From assembly GCA_022968985.1 (NCBI GenBank), contig JALJPK010000015.1, positions 1-53,289 on the forward strand: 53,289 nucleotides of DNA, given 5' to 3'. Source of the stretch: Pseudomonadales bacterium (GTDB lineage Bacteria; Pseudomonadota; Gammaproteobacteria; Pseudomonadales; Natronospirillaceae). Of the stretch, positions 1 to 10,166 are shown piece after piece (the first letter of the stretch is position 1; every line of letters starts with the position of its first letter). The position numbers and the translations under genes were made by a program. The notes under the pieces are model-generated. The model saw nothing but the letters and a program-made list of their open reading frames with translations, did not search any database and was not told the DNA's origin.

Positions 1-3000
1 ACACATTTTTATCCGTCCCTTCATTCCACAACACATCAATAGGCTGCCAATAAGCTCTGTTCCAAAGTTCGGTTTCATCTGTAATAATGCCATCAATTGT
101 GGGTGCGATGGCTGTGTATTCAGCAAAATATGAATTACTTGGTAATGCATTTAAACAGTCGTCTGCCGTATTAAAACCGTTGTGAGAACCATTTAATTCA
201 ATTTGAGTGCTCACATAATTACAATCTAAATTCGTGCCCTTTATGCTTAAAGCACTTAACGATTTAATAAAATCAAAACTTAAATAATCAATGTTTGTGT
301 ATTCGATATTTAAAGACGTTAATTGATAGTCGACAGGTAATATTAATTCACTAATTGAAGTATGTGAAATATCCAAAGTGGTTAGATTCACTAATTCGGT
401 GATATCCAAAGTATCACTAAGTGCATTGTTACTGATGTTTAAATCACTTAAATTTGTCAACACCGACAAGTCTATTAACTCAACCAGGTTATTATCACTT
501 ACATTAATGGTATGAAGATTAATAAAGGAATTAATACCCTCTAAAGAGTCAACCAAAGCATTAACACAATTAACCTCTTCCACTTCTTCCATATATTCAT
601 ACAAATCTTGTGCAATACAAGCTCTTAAATTGTCATCGGTCACCACATTGATATCAAATGGCATTGAATATACGTCCGTATTTAATACGGTAATATTAAT
701 AATGTCGGTATCGAGTACTTCTCCAGTAGTGCTGTCCCACATACTTATTTTTAATTTAATTGTTTTATCAGACACCACTTGCATCGTACTTACTTGATAC
801 GCTACTTGATCGTAAATACTGAAGTTAAAGTCGTAATCATAATCGGTTACTTGTTCCCAAGTATAATTTACGTCTATGCCATTTAAATTTTCAACTTGAG
901 CTCGTAAATAAACATTACTCCCTTCGTTTACGCTTTGGTCATCACCAATATAAACATGGGGTGCGTCTTCATCAAATACGTCTTCGGTTGTTACTGTAAA
1001 TTGTTCAGTAACACTTTGATTATCGTTGTCGGTTACGGTTACTTCAAACGTTAGAGTCTCAATAATGTCTGACACTTCAAATGTTGCTGTGTCTAAGGTG
1101 GTATTGCTTAACTGTCCTGAACCGGTTATTTGCACCCAAACAATGGAGGCAATGTCACCGTCTTGATCTGCGGCATTAGCAATAAAATAAATCGTTTCAT
1201 CTAACAATGCAAACTCATCTACTTCAAGATTGATTGTTGGCGCGATAAATTCAGGTTCAAACTTAACAATTATTTCCTGTGTGTCTGTTAAACCATCAAT
1301 ATCCGTTACCGTTAATAATAATGTAAAACTTGTAGTCACTGATATATCAGGTGAATACACATCAACTATTTGTTGATCTGAATTATTTAATAACAACACG
1401 GCATTATTATCTGTTTGCTCCCATAAGTATTCCACATAACCTTGATTGTCTGCTGCTGTAGCAGTAATTTGAATCATTTCATATTCAGACCCTGAATAAT
1501 TAATAACGTCCATATCAATCACTGGTGGTGTAAATACTTGTTTAACAGTCACACTCACAGTTTGCTGGGTGACTAAGTTGTCGTTATCGGTTACGAATAA
1601 TTCAAATTCGTAAGTGGTTTGTTCATTATGCTCTAGCGCTTGTACGGTTAATTTTGAAGAGCTTTCACCTGAGACGAGAATAAAATCGTACTGTGGGTCA
1701 ATCTGCCAATACAAGTCCACCACTGATTCTTCATCACTTGCGTCGGCATTAATGGTAAGGGTTGTTAACTCATCAATAAATAAAGGAGTATTAATCAAAC
1801 CAATCACTGGCGGCATTAAAATTGGATTAACAGTAATTGTTAATACTTTTGAGCTTTCTAACCCAGCCTCATCAAATGCTTTAAACTGCAATTCATAAAT
1901 AGTGGATGCAGAAATATTAGGAGCCACAAAACTAAGGGAATTTGTATCAGATCCAATTAATGTTATTAATTCATTGTTATCAATTTGTGTCCAAATCACT
2001 GAGGATACAGCGATATCATCCGTAGCGATGGCTGTTATTTCAAAGTTTGTTTTTTCGTTTATTGTGATTGCATCAAAGGGAAATATTATTTGAGGTGCTG
2101 CATTTTCAATAACTGGTAATACATTAATTATCAACGTTTCAATAGCAATTAATCCGTCATAATCCGTGACTGTCACTTTAAACGTGAACTGTGTTGAGTC
2201 ATCAATATCAGGTGCAGTAAAACTAAACTGCGTTTGCGAACCAGTAAAATTTACAACGGGCACATCAACAACAATTATTTGCTCCCACAACACAGTTAAC
2301 ATTGTTTCGTCATCGGTTATGACAACGGGGATATTTAACGTTGAGTTTTCATTAATAGTTTGTTCACTGAAAGACTGTATAACAGGGTTTTCTTTACGGT
2401 CACGAACAAGGTAATTAAAAACTTTAGTAGTACTTAAACCTTCAGCGTCTGTAACTGTTAAGGATAAATCGATGTATTGATCATCTAAAATTGCAGGAGG
2501 AGTTAGGTATAGATAAGGTTTATCAACTTCGTCAAGAGGGATAATTAATGTACCTTCTGTAACATTAACTTGTTGCCAAAAATAAGTTAGCTCATCATAT
2601 GCTTGTCTATCATCATCTATATAAGGTGCAAGACCAACCCAATCCATTTCATCAAGAGCAAAAGGAATTATTTGTACTATCACAGGTACTTCATTTTGAG
2701 CTATTACATTTATTATTAAATTCTCTGTTGAAACTAAGTTATCTGAATCGGTGACTGTAATAGTAAAAGTGAACTGCGTATCCACATCAACATTAGGTGC
2801 TGTAAATTCGAAGCTTGTTTCATTAGCAGTGAAACTTGTAATTGGCTCATTTGCTAGAATGGTTTGTTGCCAATGAACTGTTTTAACTGGCTCATTATCA
2901 TTGATACTTATGGAAAGAGTTATCGATGTTTTTTCATCCATCGTTTGCTCATCAATAGGAAAAATATAAGCGGGTGAGATTATATTTTCAATATTAAACT

Positions 3001-5785
3001 CATATACTTGAGTTGAGCTTATGCCGTCAAGAGTAGAAGCTGTTAATTGAACTTCTACAATCTCGTCTTTTAAAACCATAGGGAATTCAAAAGTAGGGCT
3101 TATTGATGAGTCACCATCGATATTAACAATGGGTGTTTGTGCATCAATATTAATCTGTTGCCAATTATAAGTTAATTCATAAGTTAAACTCATTGGGTAT
3201 TGACTATCGGTTGTAACAGTTGGTGCAAATGTATAAAAACCTAACTCAGGAATCTCTAAAGAATAATCAATTGGGTTTATCACCGGTGTGTTTTGCGCAA
3301 TAACTTTCACTTTAAAATCACTGGTAGAAACATTATTTAATGAATCTATTACATACACTTTAAATTCATATTCAACATCAACAGTAGGTTGAACTAATTC
3401 TGTAAAACTAAATATTAAACTGGCAAATGAATGTTTTACAATTTCTCCTGATTCAGGTGAATAAAGTGATCTTTCGATTTGAATTATCTCGCCACCTTTT
3501 TGCACCACATAAAGATTTAATTCACGATCAGAATAACTTAATACATTAAAGTGAACAGGAAAATTTTGATTATGGCTAACTTCAAAATCAGAAATAAAAT
3601 CAATAACTGGAAGAACTTCTTGAGGATCTTCACTATTTAATAAAACTTCGAAATCAAGCGTACTTTCTCCTCCTTCATTATCAGTAGCGAGCACTGTGAA
3701 TGAATATAGTTTCTCCATTACAGCATCATCCAACTCACCAAATGCTAAATCGAATTCAGTATTAGACACTTTACTGATATAAACACTTTGATCATCACCT
3801 TGAATTATTTGAACATTAGTAACATTACCATCAATATCAGATGTATCAGCATTTACTCGATAAACACGGCCTTGCCCTGTTTCTAAAGTTGCAATCGGTG
3901 TAATAACAGGCAGTGCATTAATCGCAATCAACTCAACACTAATACTTAATGTACTTTCTAACCCATCATCATCTGTTGCTGTTATTTTTAACACGACTGT
4001 TTGATCTGTTAATAAAACAGGGGCATTAAATGATACGTTTTCACTTGTTGAATCCATTAATACAACATCTGGACCCGATATTTGTTCCCAAAGAATTGCA
4101 GCGACATTTCCTTCATCTGTAATTGATACATCAGAAGTAAATGTCGTTTGTTCATTGGTCATTGTCACTGAATTATTAGTTATTACAGGATTAAATAAAG
4201 GTAAAACCGTTAATCCAAATTCACTTGTTTGTGTCGCACCTTCGTTATCTTTAATGGTTAATTCAAAACGATATGTTTGTGTTGTATCAATATCAGTTGT
4301 TATAACAGTTAATTGTTCAGTGGCGCCACCTACTAAATTTAATGTATCACCTTGAGTTTGAACCCACTGATAATCTACAACCATTCCATCTTCATCACTT
4401 ACAACGGCATTAATAATTGCTTGAGTACCTTCTTTAACAGATACATCACTTAAACTTTCTATGGTTGGTTTTTTATTTTTAGGTGTCACTGTCACGTTTG
4501 TTATTACTTGTGTTTGTGCGCCTTCATCATCGGTTACCGTTAAACTAAATTCATATTCACTAATTTGAGTCACGTCTAATGCATTAAACAATAATGAATT
4601 TGTAGTCAATTCATTAATAAACATTGCATCACCACTTGTTTGTGTCCATAAATAACTCACAATCGTTCCGTCCATGTCAGACGCAGTTGCTTCTATTTGT
4701 ACAGACTCTAATCCACGTAAATTAGTTTGTCCCACTAACTGGACCATTGGTGGCTGATTTTCATCAACTGGGTACAATGTAAAATTAAAATCCAATGTCG
4801 TTTCTACGCCATCAAGGTTTGTCACCGTTACTTCAAATTCTACCAACTGCGTTTGATTCACTTGCGGGGCAATTAATTTTATTGAATGGATGTCTGTTAC
4901 ATTTTCTTGAGAAACACTCACACCACTTGTTTGTACCCACGTAATAAAATCAATTGTACCCTCAATATTCTGTGGGTTAATTTCGAAGATATGAGATTCT
5001 GCTGATTTTAATGAAGTGATAGGATTTATTAATTCAACAGTGTTCACTGCATTTACAGTGACTGCAATAATTTGGCTTAATGCTAGTTTTTCTAAAATAT
5101 ACACTTGTAGTGTTAAATCAACATTTAGAGTTTCACTTACTGCTGATGCTGTATGTTTATACTCTAAACTATTTGATAATGAAGCTAATACCTGCTCATT
5201 TGAAGATAGCCAATTAATCACTATGTCTTGATCTGCAATTACCTCATCTATTTCTAAGCTACTATTTATGCTTAACTCTTCATTTTCATCAACAGATTGT
5301 TCAGCGCTAATGTTTGAGTCAATAATTGCTTGGTTAATAGGCAAAGCATTAACTTCAAAGGTAATATATTTATTGTGAATCGCACCGCGTTTATCTGTTA
5401 ATGTCAGTTTTATTCTATGAGAGCTAGGTACATATTGATTTTGGACAAATACTTCAAAAAATACTTGATCATCTTTTTTAAGATCGGTTAATAATACAGG
5501 CGAAACCACATTAATTGTTAAGTTATCATTTTGCGTTGTTTCAAAATTCCACTCTAAATTTAACTGAGCTTCATCATCACTAATATCTATATCAAATTTT
5601 AATGAACTTCCGGCGTTTACTTTTTTAACCTGATCACCATTTACTTTAATGGAAGGATTTTCATTTACAGGGGTAACAGGGTTATCGGCCCCTTCGGCAT
5701 CAGGTGGTGATATTAAGTCACATGCATTTAATGATGTTAACGCTGTTACTAACATTACAAGTTTTGATATTTTTTTGATCAACAT
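1..5785 (-). CDS. Giant multidomain surface lipoprotein, 3' end outside window
   Basis: The frame is open from an ATG at 5785 to the left edge, giving 1928 residues without a stop in the window. The N-terminus is a lipoprotein signal with lipobox LNAC (Cys22). An acidic linker follows, then about 17 tandem domains of roughly 95 residues. Each begins with a linker such as PPVID, has a central W-x-Q strand and ends in LTVTDxDGL-like strands. This is the pattern of K319L/PKD-like Ig folds. Residues about 1741-1850 are leucine-rich repeats (LxxLxISxN). From about residue 1894 an APTIDG..DE..LW motif resembles the start of a carbohydrate-binding CBM9-like domain, cut by the window edge. The likely role is an exported adhesin or polymer-binding protein anchored by lipid. 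The fold assignments are from motif recognition, and the ligand is unknown. Confidence 0.88.
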   Translation of the reverse strand, partial: MLIKKISKLVMLVTALTSLNACDLISPPDAEGADNPVTPVNENPSIKVNGDQVKKVNAGSSLKFDIDISDDEAQLNLEWNFETTQNDNLTINVVSPVLLTDLKKDDQVFFEVFVQNQYVPSSHRIKLTLTDKRGAIHNKYITFEVNALPINQAIIDSNISAEQSVDENEELSINSSLEIDEVIADQDIVINWLSSNEQVLASLSNSLEYKHTASAVSETLNVDLTLQVYILEKLALSQIIAVTVNAVNTVELINPITSLKSAESHIFEINPQNIEGTIDFITWVQTSGVSVSQENVTDIHSIKLIAPQVNQTQLVEFEVTVTNLDGVETTLDFNFTLYPVDENQPPMVQLVGQTNLRGLESVQIEATASDMDGTIVSYLWTQTSGDAMFINELTTNSLLFNALDVTQISEYEFSLTVTDDEGAQTQVITNVTVTPKNKKPTIESLSDVSVKEGTQAIINAVVSDEDGMVVDYQWVQTQGDTLNLVGGATEQLTVITTDIDTTQTYRFELTIKDNEGATQTSEFGLTVLPLFNPVITNNSVTMTNEQTTFTSDVSITDEGNVAAILWEQISGPDVVLMDSTSENVSFNAPVLLTDQTVVLKITATDDDGLESTLSISVELIAINALPVITPIATLETGQGRVYRVNADTSDIDGNVTNVQIIQGDDQSVYISKVSNTEFDLAFGELDDAVMEKLYSFTVLATDNEGGESTLDFEVLLNSEDPQEVLPVIDFISDFEVSHNQNFPVHFNVLSYSDRELNLYVVQKGGEIIQIERSLYSPESGEIVKHSFASLIFSFTELVQPTVDVEYEFKVYVIDSLNNVSTSDFKVKVIAQNTPVINPIDYSLEIPELGFYTFAPTVTTDSQYPMSLTYELTYNWQQINIDAQTPIVNIDGDSSISPTFEFPMVLKDEIVEVQLTASTLDGISSTQVYEFNIENIISPAYIFPIDEQTMDEKTSITLSISINDNEPVKTVHWQQTILANEPITSFTANETSFEFTAPNVDVDTQFTFTITVTDSDNLVSTENLIINVIAQNEVPVIVQIIPFALDEMDWVGLAPYIDDDRQAYDELTYFWQQVNVTEGTLIIPLDEVDKPYLYLTPPAILDDQYIDLSLTVTDAEGLSTTKVFNYLVRDRKENPVIQSFSEQTINENSTLNIPVVITDDETMLTVLWEQIIVVDVPVVNFTGSQTQFSFTAPDIDDSTQFTFKVTVTDYDGLIAIETLIINVLPVIENAAPQIIFPFDAITINEKTNFEITAIATDDIAVSSVIWTQIDNNELITLIGSDTNSLSFVAPNISASTIYELQFKAFDEAGLESSKVLTITVNPILMPPVIGLINTPLFIDELTTLTINADASDEESVVDLYWQIDPQYDFILVSGESSSKLTVQALEHNEQTTYEFELFVTDNDNLVTQQTVSVTVKQVFTPPVIDMDVINYSGSEYEMIQITATAADNQGYVEYLWEQTDNNAVLLLNNSDQQIVDVYSPDISVTTSFTLLLTVTDIDGLTDTQEIIVKFEPEFIAPTINLEVDEFALLDETIYFIANAADQDGDIASIVWVQITGSGQLSNTTLDTATFEVSDIIETLTFEVTVTDNDNQSVTEQFTVTTEDVFDEDAPHVYIGDDQSVNEGSNVYLRAQVENLNGIDVNYTWEQVTDYDYDFNFSIYDQVAYQVSTMQVVSDKTIKLKISMWDSTTGEVLDTDIINITVLNTDVYSMPFDINVVTDDNLRACIAQDLYEYMEEVEEVNCVNALVDSLEGINSFINLHTINVSDNNLVELIDLSVLTNLSDLNISNNALSDTLDITELVNLTTLDISHTSISELILPVDYQLTSLNIEYTNIDYLSFDFIKSLSALSIKGTNLDCNYVSTQIELNGSHNGFNTADDCLNALPSNSYFAEYTAIAPTIDGIITDETELWNRAYWQPIDVLWNEGTDKNV

Positions 5786-6210
5786 TGAGTGATTCCAATT
5801 AATTACAGTTAACCTGATCAATTCTAAAATTGAAAAGGGTTTAACGTATTAAATAATTTGACTAACATTTTAATTTAAGGGATTTAAAAAGACAGATTTT
5901 CCTAAAATGTTATTAGAGCGTGACTTAATCCTGACAAGGTCTAATAATTAATTACTGTTTTTTATAATTGGGCATAGTTTAATGAATTAAAACACCAGTT
6001 CAAGCTCATTATGTATCCTTAGTCTTACTTTGTATCTAAATTGTAGGGCTCTAATAAAACTACTCTTCTACTTATTATTAGTTTATATAATACCATACAC
6101 TCTATTATGAGTGTATTTTCGTACAACAACGGTTTCATCTAATTCATCCATCAATTTAAATACAAAAAAAAACCAACAAAAACGTTGGTTTTTAAGTGTT
6201 TTATTAACTT
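5786..6210. other. Intergenic region upstream of the giant lipoprotein
   Basis: AT-rich non-coding stretch holding the 5' leader of the lipoprotein gene and, near 6168-6193, a terminator for the gene on its right. An imperfect inverted repeat (ttattaga / tctaataa) lies around 5909-5947. No credible small gene was seen. Confidence 0.5.
6164..6193 (-). terminator. Intrinsic terminator of the lysis cassette
   Basis: A 10-bp perfect inverted repeat (aaaaaccaac / gttggttttt) with a 6-nt loop. Read on the minus strand it ends in a run of nine T, 18 bases after the endolysin stop codon. Confidence 0.85.
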
Positions 6211-6921
6211 TTAAACATTTAATTGATCCATCCGACTGTCTAATTTTGCAACATACATCGTTTGTTGTCGATTATAAAAATTATCATCAATATGCACAGG
6301 GTCTTCTGTATTAAAATCCCCACCCCAACGAAGTTGTTTATCGTCACGTATCATTTTAATAAAATCGGTAATGACATCTGGTAAGTTTTTAAAGTTCGAT
6401 TTTTTAAGCGTTTTCGAATTATATAATTCACCTAAATACATAACATTCATATCAATAGCATGACCAATGTGCTGACAGCTTTTGTCTGTCGGCTTCACAA
6501 TAGCGCCGTTAACCTGTTGATTAATATTACGGGTGGACGATGTGACCCATATTTTTACATCAGTTTGTTTGGCATATTGATTCACTCGTTTTAAACAAAG
6601 TGCAAAATCCACATCTACCATGGTGGGCTGACCTATAAAACAATCACCTGTAAATTTCACCAGTTTAAATTGTGGGCCTGGAAACACATCTTCTATTTCT
6701 TGACTGGCTTGTATTTCGTTTAATACTGGGGATTCATCTATATAGTCTGCATGTACATATCCAATTTGGCCGCTGGCGGTTTTTACGCGTAAAAATTTAA
6801 CTTCTTCTAAAATTTCTACCTCTTCACTTGAGGTCAAAACAAGTAATTTATTACCGTTTGGTTTTTCACGTAAATTTAAACCGCGCTCAGAGCGTACTCG
6901 CCCTTTATTGACCACACTCAT
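6211..6921 (-). CDS. SH3b - M15-type peptidase (endolysin-like)
   Basis: 236 residues. Residues about 8-63 form a bacterial SH3 domain (GLNLREKP...GYVHADYI), a cell-wall-binding module. The C-terminal half is a VanY/endolysin-type M15 zinc peptidase: SCQHIGHAIDMN supplies the HxxGxAxD zinc motif, and WGGDF...DPVHID supplies the second histidine. The expected activity is cleavage of D-amino-acid-containing bonds in peptidoglycan. There is no signal peptide, so export would need a holin. Its ATG overlaps the stop of the upstream holin remnant (ATGA), as in a phage or gene-transfer-agent lysis cassette. No capsid or tail genes are nearby. A chromosomal autolysin is the alternative. Confidence 0.82.
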   Translation of the reverse strand: MSVVNKGRVRSERGLNLREKPNGNKLLVLTSSEEVEILEEVKFLRVKTASGQIGYVHADYIDESPVLNEIQASQEIEDVFPGPQFKLVKFTGDCFIGQPTMVDVDFALCLKRVNQYAKQTDVKIWVTSSTRNINQQVNGAIVKPTDKSCQHIGHAIDMNVMYLGELYNSKTLKKSNFKNLPDVITDFIKMIRDDKQLRWGGDFNTEDPVHIDDNFYNRQQTMYVAKLDSRMDQLNV

Positions 6922-7452
6922 CCTTTAGGCTCTTGGTTTTGAGAAAATGTATTTACATTGGTTGTTGTTTGAGCTGAGCTCTCTGAGCGAATTCTCTGCC
7001 ATTTTTCAATACCACGAGAACCAAAATAAAACCCATAAATAGTTAACATAATATTTTGGAAAAATGGAATCCATTCTTTAATAGTCGACACTTGAGAGTC
7101 ACTGAAACCCACTGTAAAAATAGTTCAAAACGCTAATATAGTCACAATTAATGTCATAAATATCAGTGTCATAGGTCGAATATTTTTAGACAACCACGAA
7201 TCACTTTTCATATCCAACGTTAGACGAGTGGTTAATTCTGCTTCCAAATTCGCTTCTTGGTCAGCTGCTTGTTTATCTACCTGTAACATTAATTCTTGCA
7301 TTTTAACGTTATAAGCAGCGGTAATTTTCTTTTTTTTGTATATCGGTTAATGCTAACTCTTCATCAGTGGTAATTAAATCATCTAATACATTACCGATCG
7401 ATGTAATTACATTAACTCCAGAATTACTAAATATATTACTAATCCAACCCAT
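6918..7452 (-). pseudogene. 3TM holin (gene-transfer-release type), two lesions
   Basis: Translation from the ATG at 7452 (GAGGG ribosome site) begins MGWISNIFSNSG and runs through LITTDEELALTDIQKK. It then breaks at a run of eight A (7330-7337). With seven A the frame continues through a helical segment (QELMLQVDKQAADQEANLEA), then SWLSKNIRPMTLIFMTLIV, and meets an in-frame TGA at 7125-7127. The same frame resumes as WIPFFQNIMLTIYGFYFGSRGIEKW and ends in ATGA overlap with the endolysin. Charged helix, SWL.KNIRP and a terminal TM.YGFYFG hairpin match the 3TM holin family (PF11351-like). Two independent lesions argue for a dead gene rather than one sequencing error, although the homopolymer alone could be one. 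Confidence 0.75.
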
Positions 7453-7725
7453 GTTATCCCTCACTTTATAGTTATTATTATAGTTATTATTATAGTTTTT
7501 TATCGTAGCAATTTTTAACAGCAAACTTAAATTCACTACTGCGTGCTATCAATTTTTATATTTTCAACTAATAAACAATTAAGCTATTGATTATTAAATA
7601 AACACAAGACTATACATAAAGTACCAGGCAAATCCTACAAAAACAGGACAAGTAAGTATTTTATAATTTACGCTGTTTTAATGTGGATTTTTGAGAGATT
7701 CTACTAACAGATCAGAATAAGAAAA

Positions 7726-7746
7726 CTGAATACATGAAATATTCAG
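7726..7746 (-). terminator. Possible weak terminator after the small membrane gene
   Basis: Inverted repeat ctgaata / tattcag with a 7-nt loop. On the minus strand it is followed by a short TTTTC stretch, about 45 bases beyond the stop of the 7790-8080 gene. The rest of 7453-7725 shows nothing recognisable. Confidence 0.4.
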
Positions 7747-7789
7747 TCTTTATTGTTTACTACTTTAACAACTACAAAGTGTTATCAAT

Positions 7790-8080
7790 CTAGTTAATAC
7801 CTAAATATAACATCACTTCTAAGCACATTTTTAATAACACAGCGACAACAATTCCCGCTACGATAAATGAAAATACAATCGATTCAGCCATTTTAAACTT
7901 GTTTAAGCTAAATTTCGTATAGAAAAAGGTCAGAAATAAGAATGAACTTACGATGTAAGGGCCTATCATGCTTTTGCCCTGTGTTTCATCAATTAACGCC
8001 GCCACAAGCAAAATAAATACAGGAAAAACAAAGGTCAGTGCTGTAAATATCAACACTGCTTTTAAAGTATAAGTTTTCAT
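7790..8080 (-). CDS. Small three-TM membrane protein, unknown
   Basis: 96 residues with three hydrophobic segments (about 8-30, 42-54 and 66-90) joined by short polar loops. No family was recognised. It lies 38 bases downstream of the ABC exporter on the same strand, so the two are probably co-transcribed. No signal peptide cleavage site or catalytic motif is visible. Confidence 0.6.
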   Translation of the reverse strand: MKTYTLKAVLIFTALTFVFPVFILLVAALIDETQGKSMIGPYIVSSFLFLTFFYTKFSLNKFKMAESIVFSFIVAGIVVAVLLKMCLEVMLYLGIN

Positions 8081-8118
8081 AACAGACTCATCAAAAAAGG
8101 TATGCCCATTATAAGCAT

Positions 8119-9939
8119 TTATTGTCCACTTGTCATAAATTGCAATTGCGCCAAGTTATTATACAGCTCACTTTTTTGCATCAACTCACTATGAGTGCCT
8201 GTTGCAACGATTTTCCCTTCATCCATTACCACTATTTTGTCGGCATTTTTGATGGTTGAAAGACGATGTGCAATCACCAATGTTGTGCGTGATTCAACTA
8301 ACCTATCTAAGGCTTGTTGCACTAATTGCTCACTTTTAGCGTCTAATGCGCTGGTTGCCTCATCTAATAACAATATATTGGGGTTATTTAATATAGCCCG
8401 TGCGATTACAATACGTTGTTTTTGGCCTCCACTTAAACGTACACCGTTTTCACCTAAATACGATTCATAACCTTCAGGTAATTTTTCAATAAACTCATGG
8501 GCATTGGCCGCTTTTGCCGCTGCGATGACGTCGTCTGTACTTGCTTGCGGGTTACCATAACGAATATTGTGTAGCACATTATCGCTGAACAATATTGGAT
8601 GTTGTGGCACCCAAGCCATGTTTGAGCGTAAATTTTCTAATGTCCAATCTTTAATATTAAAACCGTTTAATACAATTTCACCTTGTTTGGGATCATAAAA
8701 ACGCAATAACATTTCAAACATAGTGGATTTACCTGCGCCACTGGGGCCAACAATAGCAACCGTTTGACCCGGTTGAATTGTTAAGTCTATATTTTCTAAC
8801 GCCGCACGGTCTGGTCTACTTGGGTAATTAAAGGTTAAGTTTTTAAATTGTATGGTGCCATTTTGACTGTTTTGTTTGTCGATTGGTTGATCCGCATCTT
8901 TAATTAAGGATTCGACATTCATTAATTCCATCAAACGCTCGGTAGCGCCTGCTGCGCGTTGTAACTCACCCATTACTTCTGAAACCGATGCCACCCCCAT
9001 TGCCACCATCATTGCGTAAAATACAAACTGGGCTAATTCACCCGCGAGCATTCGACCTGCAATTACATCACTACCACCGACATAAATCATAATACCAATC
9101 GCAATAAACGATAAGAATATTGCACCACCCATTAAAACCGAACGATATAGAATACGTTGTTTGGATACTTGGTAAGTTTGTTCAACTTCGTTTTCAAAAT
9201 TATTTATTTCATAATCTTCACGGTGATAACTTTGTACAGTTTTAATTTGCTGAATCATTTCACCGGCATAAGTGCCCACACTAGCAACTCGGTCTTGACT
9301 TTTTTTGGATAATTCACGTACTTTTTTACCAAATACAATAATAGGAATTAACACTAACGGCACAGCTAAAATCACTACTACGGTTAATTTAGGATTGGTG
9401 ATTAACATCATTGTTAACCCACCGATCATTGTTAAACCTGAACGTAACGCAAAAGACACACTTGAACCAATAATGGATTGCAACAAAGTAGTGTCGGTAG
9501 TTAAACGTGACATAATTTCGCCACTTCGATTTTCTTCAAAATAACTGGGGTGTAATTTTACCACTCGACTAAACACCGCTTGGCGAATGTCTTTTGTGAC
9601 TAACTCACCCAAACTGGTCACCAAAAAGAAACGAAATATAGTGGCCACAGCCAATACAAATGCTAAAACAGCCATCACTAATAACACCGAGTTTAGATAA
9701 GCGGCAGACCCCTTAGAAAAACCTTCGTCGATAATGACACGCAAGCCAATACCAAAAGACAAGGTAATAGCCGTTGTAATAAGTAACGCAATAACCGCCA
9801 ACCCCATACGCATCTTATATTTCGCTAAAAATGGCAGCAAATCTTTTAATAGATTTAGTGATGCTTTTTGTGGTACTTCGTCTTTTTTAGGCGAGTGTGA
9901 AATGCTGTTTGAAGAAGGTAAATCTACAGATTGGGTCAT
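8119..9939 (-). CDS. ABC exporter, fused permease-ATPase (MsbA/BmrA-like half transporter)
   Basis: 606 residues, the usual size of a half-transporter that works as a homodimer. The N-terminal half holds six TM helices (ABC_membrane domain, residues about 45-325). The C-terminal half is a nucleotide-binding domain with Walker A GPSGAGKST, Q-loop WVPQHP, signature LSGGQKQR, Walker B ILLLDEATSALD and H-loop IAHRLST. All catalytic motifs are intact. Such proteins export lipids, peptides or drugs, and the substrate cannot be read from sequence. The start is the ATG at 9939. A divergent YceB-like gene lies upstream. Confidence 0.93.
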   Translation of the reverse strand: MTQSVDLPSSNSISHSPKKDEVPQKASLNLLKDLLPFLAKYKMRMGLAVIALLITTAITLSFGIGLRVIIDEGFSKGSAAYLNSVLLVMAVLAFVLAVATIFRFFLVTSLGELVTKDIRQAVFSRVVKLHPSYFEENRSGEIMSRLTTDTTLLQSIIGSSVSFALRSGLTMIGGLTMMLITNPKLTVVVILAVPLVLIPIIVFGKKVRELSKKSQDRVASVGTYAGEMIQQIKTVQSYHREDYEINNFENEVEQTYQVSKQRILYRSVLMGGAIFLSFIAIGIMIYVGGSDVIAGRMLAGELAQFVFYAMMVAMGVASVSEVMGELQRAAGATERLMELMNVESLIKDADQPIDKQNSQNGTIQFKNLTFNYPSRPDRAALENIDLTIQPGQTVAIVGPSGAGKSTMFEMLLRFYDPKQGEIVLNGFNIKDWTLENLRSNMAWVPQHPILFSDNVLHNIRYGNPQASTDDVIAAAKAANAHEFIEKLPEGYESYLGENGVRLSGGQKQRIVIARAILNNPNILLLDEATSALDAKSEQLVQQALDRLVESRTTLVIAHRLSTIKNADKIVVMDEGKIVATGTHSELMQKSELYNNLAQLQFMTSGQ

Positions 9940-10166
9940 GCTGTGATCTCAATAAATTATCAAACACAAACAGTACGCTTATTAGATTTTTTATTGAGTA
10001 ACTAAAGTAATGAAATAGACAATAAAAGGCACTTTAGCGACCGACTTAAATTAAATGTTCGTGTATTAGATTCTAAAAAGCAATTATGAGTCATATCAAA
10101 GTATGTTATATTCGCTTTAATTTATGCCCTATCTACATCCTAACAACTAAATTTTAAGGTTTTATC

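Noticed and set aside
1614-5231. Several plus-strand ORFs of 60-95 codons across the left region
   Set aside because: They are shadows of the giant lipoprotein gene on the minus strand, which is open throughout and has coherent domains.
7330-7337. Programmed frameshifting at the A8 run in the holin gene
   Set aside because: The downstream frame needs a +1 (or -2) shift, whereas A-rich slippery sites typically give -1. A second in-frame TGA further on also argues for decay.
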